DNA from: Mailhella sp.
GTDB lineage: Bacteria > Desulfobacterota > Desulfovibrionia > Desulfovibrionales > Desulfovibrionaceae
Length of the DNA: 15,260 bases
Reading direction: 5' to 3'
NCBI GenBank assembly: GCA_017940105.1
Contig: JAGAZG010000058.1
Span: 1-15,260 of the forward strand
The position numbers and the translations under genes are program-made. Below are positions 7,550 to 12,900 of this stretch, piece after piece; position 1 is the stretch's first letter, and each line of letters starts with the position of its first letter. The notes under the pieces are model-generated. The model had not been told where the DNA came from. It did no database searches and saw only the letters and a program-made list of their open reading frames with translations.

Positions 7550-8479
7550 CTATACCATTAAAACATCTACTATGGTTAACGCATCTGTAGCCCAAAAATA
7601 TTTTGGTCTGGGATATTTTGCGTTATGAGCTTTATCTGGTTTACAGTTTAAAACTTTTGAACTCCATGCTTCTGGTATGGATTCATAACCAAATACAGCT
7701 CCCATTAAAGCACCGCAAATAGCACCATTTGTATCTGTGTCGCCTCCACCCATAACGCTATCAACCAAAGCTTGTTCAAAAGTTCTGGCATGATTCAACT
7801 GGTAGAGCGCATTTTGAAACGCCAATAGTACCCAGCCATTTTTTGCGCTGTCCAATACTGGCTTGTCAGTTTCTGCTTTTTCAATGCAAACTTCGACTTC
7901 TGGGAGAAATGGATCACTGCAATAGTTTTCAGGATGCAGGCAAAGGTCTTTATATAAATCTACTCCATTTTTCTTAGAGCATATGGCTTCAACAATGAGA
8001 GTGACAAATATCTGGTTGACCTGCTGGCATATAGGATGGATATGGGTAAGCAATGCATCTTCTTTAGCTGCTTGCCAGACAGTTTTTCGATCCTGATGAA
8101 TTCCCCAAATCCCTAATGGGCTGATACGCATCAATGCTCCATTGGCTTGACTGTAAGGATTTGGCTTTCCATGCAATGCTGAACGCACAGTATTTCCACA
8201 GTCGAAAGGATCAGAACGCAGCCATTCAAGATAAGCACGACGAGTTGCCTGTTGATCATACTTTTTCGTTTTAATCAGGGTACGGGCCAAAGCCAGAGCC
8301 ATTTCGCTGTCATCCGTAATTTGCCCCGGCAGCGTATCCCAAGAACAACTGATGGATATTTCTCGTAGCCCATCTGGAAAGAATTTTATAATTTGTCTGG
8401 AACTCAGGAACTCGGCCTGACTGCCTAAGGCATCGCCAACAAGTTGACCGACGAGGCATCCTCTGGATTTATCTATCAT
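7550..8479 (-). CDS. ADP-ribosylglycohydrolase (DraG family)
   Basis: The protein has the standard DraG-family motifs. Counting from a possible GTG start at 8497, GDALGS is at residues 21-26, ITDDSEMALAL has the metal ligands T61-D62-D63, ANGALMRISPLGIW is at ~118-131, H154-P155 is in THIHP, and GGGDTDTNGAICGAL has D253 and D255. These bind two Mg2+/Mn2+ ions and cleave ADP-ribose from a target, usually arginine. All catalytic positions are intact. The ATG at 8479 (MIDKSRGCLVGQLVGDALG) is preferred over the GTG at 8497 because it gives the usual family start; neither has a strong ribosome binding site. No ADP-ribosyltransferase partner is in the window, so its target is unknown. It is the first protein gene after the tnpA remnant and points back toward it. 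Base composition is more AT-rich than the flanking operon, suggesting acquisition. Confidence 0.88.
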   Translation of the reverse strand: MIDKSRGCLVGQLVGDALGSQAEFLSSRQIIKFFPDGLREISISCSWDTLPGQITDDSEMALALARTLIKTKKYDQQATRRAYLEWLRSDPFDCGNTVRSALHGKPNPYSQANGALMRISPLGIWGIHQDRKTVWQAAKEDALLTHIHPICQQVNQIFVTLIVEAICSKKNGVDLYKDLCLHPENYCSDPFLPEVEVCIEKAETDKPVLDSAKNGWVLLAFQNALYQLNHARTFEQALVDSVMGGGDTDTNGAICGALMGAVFGYESIPEAWSSKVLNCKPDKAHNAKYPRPKYFWATDALTIVDVLMV

Positions 8480-8610
8480 ATATCTACCCAAATCCACGAC
8501 TGGAGTTTATTCAATGCAGCTTTTCAAATTATCCACGACCTCAAACATCTCTTTATCATAAACAAGGTGAACAATAAAAGCATTCAAAACAATACGATGA
8601 TGGAGGGAAA

Positions 8611-8630
8611 TCAGCATCAATCAGCATCAA
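8611..8630. repeat. Perfect tandem 10-bp duplication
   Basis: TCAGCATCAA occurs twice head to tail, just beside the hairpin at 8639-8660 and upstream of the DraG-type gene. It may be a replication slip; no function is evident. The rest of 8480-8711 holds no convincing gene. Confidence 0.6.
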
Positions 8631-8634
8631 AGTC

Positions 8635-8665
8635 AAAGCCTGCCCGGATTTTCGGACAGGTTTTT
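8635..8665 (-). terminator. Hairpin terminator downstream of the doc-type gene (possibly bidirectional)
   Basis: CCTGCCCG (8639-8646) pairs with CGGACAGG (8653-8660), loop 8647-8652. The single mismatch becomes a U-G wobble in minus-strand RNA, and AAA/TTT flanks lengthen the stem. On the plus strand it is followed by TTTTT, on the minus strand by GCTTTGACTTT. It lies about 50 bases past the toxin stop and would separate toxin transcription from the DraG-type gene. Confidence 0.6.
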
Positions 8666-8711
8666 AGCATCCTGTGTATGATCGAAAACTTGTGTTGTCG
8701 GTGTTTCAGGA

Positions 8712-9095
8712 CTAATTTCCCTCTGGCGTGAGATTCCGTAAATCCTGCTCCATTAATTGCCAGCGATCGTTTGGATCTGCTTCTATCCAAGCAAGCATTC
8801 TCAGTAACAACTCTTCTGACGATGCTTTGAGAGTGACGCCGTTAATCCGCAGAAAAACGTCACAGGCTGCAAACGCCGTGCGCTTATTGCCGTCCACAAA
8901 CGGATGATCCATCAAGAGACTTTCAAGCAAGGCACAGGCTTCTTGGATGATGTCGCTGTAATATCCGCACTGTGGGCGGAACAAAGCGGCTTCTATCGCT
9001 CCCATGTCGCGTACGCCTTCTGCCCCTCCGTACCTTTTAATCAGGATATCATGGATCCCAACGATGTCTGCGGTAGTCAGATAATCACGAGTCAT
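8712..9095 (-). CDS. doc: Doc-type toxin (Fic/Doc fold, type II toxin-antitoxin)
   Basis: The 127-residue length and the core HPFVDGNKRT (H64, D68, N70, K71, R72) identify the Doc branch of the Fic fold, which has NKR where AMPylating Fic proteins usually have GNGR. The N-terminal YLTTADIVGIHDILIKRYGG and GAIEAALFRPQ are also typical. Doc of phage P1 phosphorylates the translation factor EF-Tu and stops protein synthesis; this is the expected activity, and the motif looks intact. The ATG overlaps the antitoxin stop as ATGA, so the two proteins are translationally coupled with antitoxin first, the normal order for these systems. A terminator-like hairpin follows at 8635-8665. Its likely role here is to stabilise the island against loss. 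Confidence 0.9.
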   Translation of the reverse strand: MTRDYLTTADIVGIHDILIKRYGGAEGVRDMGAIEAALFRPQCGYYSDIIQEACALLESLLMDHPFVDGNKRTAFAACDVFLRINGVTLKASSEELLLRMLAWIEADPNDRWQLMEQDLRNLTPEGN

Positions 9096-9334
9096 TTTGC
9101 CAAAGCCTTATAAAGTTCGGCGTGTTCAGCCATGCTCGCGTGTAATGCGGTGAGGACATGCTGCCTGGGCATGGCGCGGTTCCTGTTGTCAAAATATTCC
9201 CGCAGAGCTTCATCGAGGACAGCCTGGATATGCCTGCCGTCCCGCTTTGCGGTTGCCCGAAGCATTGCCAAGACATCTTTCGATATCTGAGTGGCAAATT
9301 TGACTTTGGATGTTTCCGTTGAAGTCTGAGTCAT
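9092..9334 (-). CDS. Antitoxin of the Doc-type system (ribbon-helix-helix-like N-terminus)
   Basis: An 80-residue protein: an N-terminal basic strand KVKFATQISKDVLAMLRATAKRDGRHIQAVLDEALREYF reads as a ribbon-helix-helix DNA-binding unit (strand, helix, turn, helix). It is followed by a charged C-terminal region (PRQHVLTALHASMAEHAELYKALAK) that probably binds and blocks the toxin. It precedes the toxin and overlaps it by four bases. The start is preceded by GGAGAG at good spacing and by an operator with three half-sites. The P1 Doc partner is Phd, a different fold, so this would be a partner swap. The RHH assignment is by pattern only. Confidence 0.8.
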   Translation of the reverse strand: MTQTSTETSKVKFATQISKDVLAMLRATAKRDGRHIQAVLDEALREYFDNRNRAMPRQHVLTALHASMAEHAELYKALAK

Positions 9335-9346
9335 AACTCTCTCCAG

Positions 9347-9374
9347 TCAAGAAATATCTTGAAACATCAAGATA
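9347..9374 (-). promoter_or_regulatory. Triple half-site operator of the toxin-antitoxin operon
   Basis: Three half-sites, TCAAGA (9347), TCTTGA (9357) and TCAAGA (9367), lie exactly 10 bases apart with alternating orientation. They form two overlapping palindromes, the right one extended to TATCTTGA-N4-TCAAGATA (9355-9374). The array sits 13-40 bases before the antitoxin start and covers its -10 element. One helical turn between centres fits cooperative binding of RHH dimers and autorepression. Confidence 0.75.
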
Positions 9375-9397
9375 AACTCATCTGAGCAAGTCGTCAA
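9369..9397 (-). promoter_or_regulatory. Sigma-70-like promoter of the toxin-antitoxin operon
   Basis: On the minus strand TTGACG (9392-9397) and TATCTT (9369-9374) are 17 bases apart, matching 5/6 and 4/6 of the consensus. The -10 box lies inside the operator's distal half-site, so bound antitoxin would block RNA polymerase. Confidence 0.6.
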
Positions 9398-9438
9398 ACT
9401 CCAATTGCAAAGCTTGTAAAACGGCATTGCAAATAAAT

Positions 9439-9466
9439 TTAACAAATTATTATATGTTGTTATAAA
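9439..9466 (+). promoter_or_regulatory. Candidate promoter for the excisionase-like gene
   Basis: TTAACA (9439-9444) and TATAAA (9461-9466) are 16 bases apart in a very AT-rich stretch, each 5/6 to consensus. They would drive the gene at 9564, leaving a leader of about 90 bases that contains the hairpin at 9496-9512. Confidence 0.4.
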
Positions 9467-9495
9467 ATAATATCAATTTCAAAAAATGGCATTCG

Positions 9496-9512
9496 TGACA
9501 GCTTGGCTGTCA
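9496..9512 (+). promoter_or_regulatory. Small perfect inverted repeat in the leader of the excisionase-like gene
   Basis: TGACAGC (9496-9502) and GCTGTCA (9506-9512) flank a TTG loop. No T-run follows, so an operator or RNA structure is more likely than a terminator. Confidence 0.45.
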
Positions 9513-9563
9513 TACAAATATAAGGAGCTTACTCACCATTTTTAATATATCGGGAGGATGTAT

Positions 9564-9782
9564 ATGCAGTCAGCCAGAAATTCATTTAATGAAGATCGTT
9601 GGCTCACAGAGGCCGAGGTTTCGACCATTACCAGCCTTAGTTTGCATACACTGCGTGCCCACCGTCAGCGGGGCATCGGAATAACCTTCTGAAAAATTGG
9701 CCGCAGTATGAGGTACGCGAATAGTTCTGTGTTAACATTTATGTATGCACATCTCGTTCAAACGCAGGAGATCACTGATTAA
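9564..9782 (+). pseudogene. Excisionase/AlpA-like helix-turn-helix protein interrupted by an in-frame TGA
   Basis: The start follows GGGAGG (9552-9557) by six bases. The frame encodes 42 residues with the pattern RWLTEAEVSTITSLSLHTLR and then HRQRGIGITF, as in MerR-like helix_turn_helix_17/excisionase proteins (WLTEKEVA-IT--S--TLR--R--G-G-P). A TGA at 9690-9692 interrupts it, and the same frame then continues KIGRSMRYANSSVLTFM to a TAA at 9780-9782. KIGRSMRY is the family's normal next element (K-GR-VRY). One nonsense change in an intact 72-codon gene is therefore the simplest reading. Such proteins bind DNA near attachment sites or promoters of integrative elements. No integrase is present nearby, so this is a relic or a carried regulator. 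Confidence 0.7.
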
Positions 9783-9808
9783 AGAGCTCCGTATCGGCGT
9801 CATGGGCG

Positions 9809-9840
9809 AACCATCCGCCTAGCGGGTGGTTTTCGTTTAA
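9809..9840. repeat. Right inverted end with hairpin (IS200/IS605-type)
   Basis: A near-perfect 10-bp stem from AACCATCCGC (9809-9818) to GCGGGTGGTT (9822-9831) has one T-G wobble and a CTA loop. TTTCGTTTAA (9831-9840) then mirrors the left end. With its T-rich tail it could also terminate plus-strand transcription leaving the island. Confidence 0.7.
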
Positions 9841-9849
9841 CCAACAACA

Positions 9850-9877
9850 CCGCGGGGACGGAAATCCGCCCCCGCGG
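9850..9877 (-). terminator. Terminator of the giant adhesin gene
   Basis: CCGCGGGG (9850-9857) and CCCCGCGG (9870-9877) form the outer stem, and CGG/CCG (9859-9861, 9866-9868) extends it inward past one mismatch to an AAAT loop. It lies about 30 bases beyond the adhesin stop. Minus-strand sequence after it is TGTTGTTGGTT, moderately T-rich. Confidence 0.7.
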
Positions 9878-9908
9878 GAATGATCATACGTTCGAAAAGG
9901 TTGCAGGG

Positions 9909-12900
9909 TTACGCTCCGCCGCCCGTGGAAAGCACGATCTCGTGGGCAACAGTATCGACCTCAGCCTGCAGCGTTGTTTCAAGGGTCAGGATGGTTACAT
10001 CGCCATTCTTGAGGTAGAACGTTGAGATCCCGTCGTCACTATGCCCATAATTTTCAAGATCCCAACTAACTTGGGTATTGCCGCCTTCCTGGTTCGACAG
10101 CGATATCTCGTCACCGTCTTTCCTTACGTATATGTTCGCTTCAGCCTGAAGCTTGCCTAAGCTGGTCAGGTCGAGGCTGTCGATATCTCCGTTGTTAGCC
10201 TTGAGGAAGATTTCCACATTGCTGACCTTGCCGCTGCCAAGAAGGCTGTCAAGCGAGCCATCGCTTGCATTGCCGAGCAGGATGTCGATATCGCCGCCGT
10301 CATCAACGCTGCTTCCTCCGTCGATGGTGTCGCCATCTCCATAGCGTATGATATCCGTGCCTGCGCCGCCATTTATCGTATCCGCGCCGGCTCCGCCGTC
10401 GAGGTAATCTTCACCGGCTCCGCCGTCGAGCGTGTCCCTGCCGCTGCCGCCAAGCAGCATGTCATCTCCTGCGCCTCCGAACAGCTCGTCGTCGCCGCCG
10501 AGTCCAAAGAGCTTGTCCGCCCCGTCGCCGCCAAAGAGCATGTCATCGCCATCGTTTTGGCTTTCCAAAGTCTCCAATCCAGACTTGAGCGTTGCGATGT
10601 TCATGGCGTTGAGCTTTGTCGTCATGTTCCCTACGGTCCTTTCTAGGCCGCTTAGTTGGAGCCAATCGGCCACGGCGTCGAGGGAGGAATCACCAAAGAG
10701 GATGTCGTCTCCGCCCTGGGCGAACATGATGTCGTCACCCGTGTTGCCGATGAGCACGTCCGCCTTATCCAGGCTCTCGCCGCTATCCGGATCCGTCTGG
10801 CTGTTGTCCGCGCCTGGCCAGTTGGCAACCTTATCGGGATTTTCAGAGATGTAGCCGAGAATGTCCGCATCTGTCAGAGCTTCTGCGCTCTTGCCCGTAG
10901 CAGCGGCGACTCGATTTGCCAGGCCGGCTATGCCGCTGTCGCCAAAGAGGAAGTCATTTCCGCCGCCGCCATCCACGATATCGGAGCCGGGCACGGCATT
11001 GAAAGTGGCGTTGAATGCTTCGTCAAGCGCAGCCGAAAGCTGCTCCGCCGACTGCACGAGCTGAGCGCCGTTCGTATTGTCGATCCGGTCAAGACCTGTC
11101 TTCATAGCAGTGTCATTCGCCGAACCAATGCCGATGGCGCTGACCTGTGCATTCAATTCAGCCCCGATCAGCAGGTTATACGCGGCTACGGACTGGTTCC
11201 AATCTTCTGTTGCCGTGCTGTTTCCCGCACCGCCGCGTATGAAGAGCCGCCGCCTATTATTATTTGTAGATGTCATGATATCGTAGCCATCAATAGTCAA
11301 TGCCAGTGAATACCCATTGGGATTGACGCTGGTATCCATTACCAGTTCGGCTTTGTATTGATGACCGCCAGCAGTCCAGGTTGAACCGTCCGTAATCCCC
11401 TCTGGTATGTTTAGGGAGACAGTTTGCCAATTGTTGCCAGTGTTATTTCTTCTGTAGTAACCAGTCACACTATTTCGATAGTAGAACGTTGGCTGACCGT
11501 CCGTGATGAAGTATACGGAATTAGAGTAGTCATCCGCGTTGACCGTGTTCAGCCAGTTGTACGCCCTATTGAATCCAGCCTCGTAGTTGGTGCCTCCGCT
11601 GGACGTGTACTTGTTGATGTCGGCAATGACCGTTGCCAATTTATCTGCCGTAAAGTTCTCGAACGTATAGGTATCGCCCGTGTCCGTGGAGAATCCGGTT
11701 ATCATGAGGTTTACGGTAGCGTCCTGCTCCGAGATTTTAGTCACCAGGTTTTCCAGGGCTTTCTTGGCAACGTTCATGCGAGTATCCGTGCCCGTTCCCG
11801 TGGCAAACGAATCGTCCATGGAACCGGAGGTGTCAAGCACGATGGCAATGTTGTACTTGCCGCCAGGGATAATGAGTTCGCCATCGCCGGATATGTCCGC
11901 GCTGATAATGTTGCTGGAGTCGTCGCCGATGGTGATCACGTCGTCGCCGCTGCCACCGGTGATGGTACTGGCCACTTCCACGGTGACCGTTGCGGCATCG
12001 GACTGCATGTTCACCTTGGCATCGTTGTCCCAGATCTGGTAGGTGAACTGCGGCGCGATGGAAAAGGTCGTGCTGTGCGGTGCGACAACGACCTGAAGGT
12101 CACTGTCACTGATGGGATGCTCCGTATCAGTGCCGATGATGACTTGCCCGATATCGTTGAACGAATAGCCGCTTGCCAGATTCCATTTTCCAGCATCGCC
12201 TTCGGCGCCAGCTGTGGGGATCGTGCCAAGGTTGATCCAGTTTGGTGACTCAGCAGTGCCGCTGTTGTACTGCAGCGTCATGGTATACTCCGTGGCGGAC
12301 CGCGCCGTCTGGATCAGGGACTTGACATCGACAGTGAGATGGGCTCCCGTGTCATCCGGGTCGTGATCCCAGCCGTTATGCGAGTGCTGGTAGAAAAGCT
12401 CCTCAAGCTGGATGGGATAACCCGCAGCAGGCGTATTCGGGTCAGTAAGCAGCTTGCCGCCCATGGTGAAGGAGGCGCTCCCACCCGTGCTGGAGCTCGA
12501 AACACTGCCGTCGACCACGAGGTTGCCGGCAATGGCAAGGGAAGCACCATTTGTCACGTTAAGATGCTCGACCTTAACATTGCCCGTCACATAAAGGAAG
12601 TCGCTGATCTGCGCTGTACACCACTGCCCATCGTTATAATAGTCTGTATCCACGGTAAGGTCGCCCATGATGATGGCAGGGCAGGCAAAACTGACTCTTG
12701 CGTTCTGCGTGTTCGGCTTGAAGCTGACATCGCCGTCGACAAGGAGCATCTTGTGGTTGGCTGCATACCACGCCATGTTATGGCCCAGATAAGTATTGCC
12801 GTTGACCAGCGTTACATACTGGTCAGCCGTCATCTGCACCACGCCCGCAGCCGTGCCGCTGTTCTGCATGTCGGCAAGCGAAACAGGATTCTGGGTATCA

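Larger units (their letters stand above)
7254..9840 (+). mobile_element. Island bracketed by inverted IS200/IS605-type ends
   Basis: The 25 bases at 7254-7278 recur as an exact reverse complement at 9816-9840, and the match extends to 30/32 (7254-7285 against 9809-9840). Each copy contains a hairpin of about 10 bp, as found near the ends of IS200/IS605 elements, and the left one is followed by a tnpA remnant in the correct orientation. The interior is clearly more AT-rich than the flanks and carries a DraG-type hydrolase, a Doc-type toxin-antitoxin pair and a broken excisionase-like gene. Full IS200 elements are only about 0.7 kb, so either foreign DNA replaced most of the element or two ends of related copies now flank the segment. 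Whether the unit can still move is unknown. Confidence 0.6.

Noticed and set aside
8497..8497. GTG at 8497 as the DraG-type start
   Set aside because: It adds only six residues without a better ribosome site; the ATG at 8479 gives the usual family N-terminus, although the longer form cannot be excluded.
8444..8731. Plus-strand 95-aa open frame between the DraG- and Doc-type genes
   Set aside because: It starts inside the DraG-type gene on the other strand, crosses a terminator-like hairpin and a tandem repeat, and has no ribosome site or recognisable protein pattern.
9690..9692. TGA in the excisionase-like gene as a selenocysteine codon
   Set aside because: The family has no cysteine-dependent catalysis at this position and no clear SECIS-like stem was seen just after it; a nonsense mutation is simpler.
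7221..9877. CRISPR array or tRNA/rRNA gene in the low-GC island
   Set aside because: No regularly spaced direct repeats and no tRNA cloverleaf or rRNA-like segment could be seen; the repeats present are inverted pairs and one short tandem copy.
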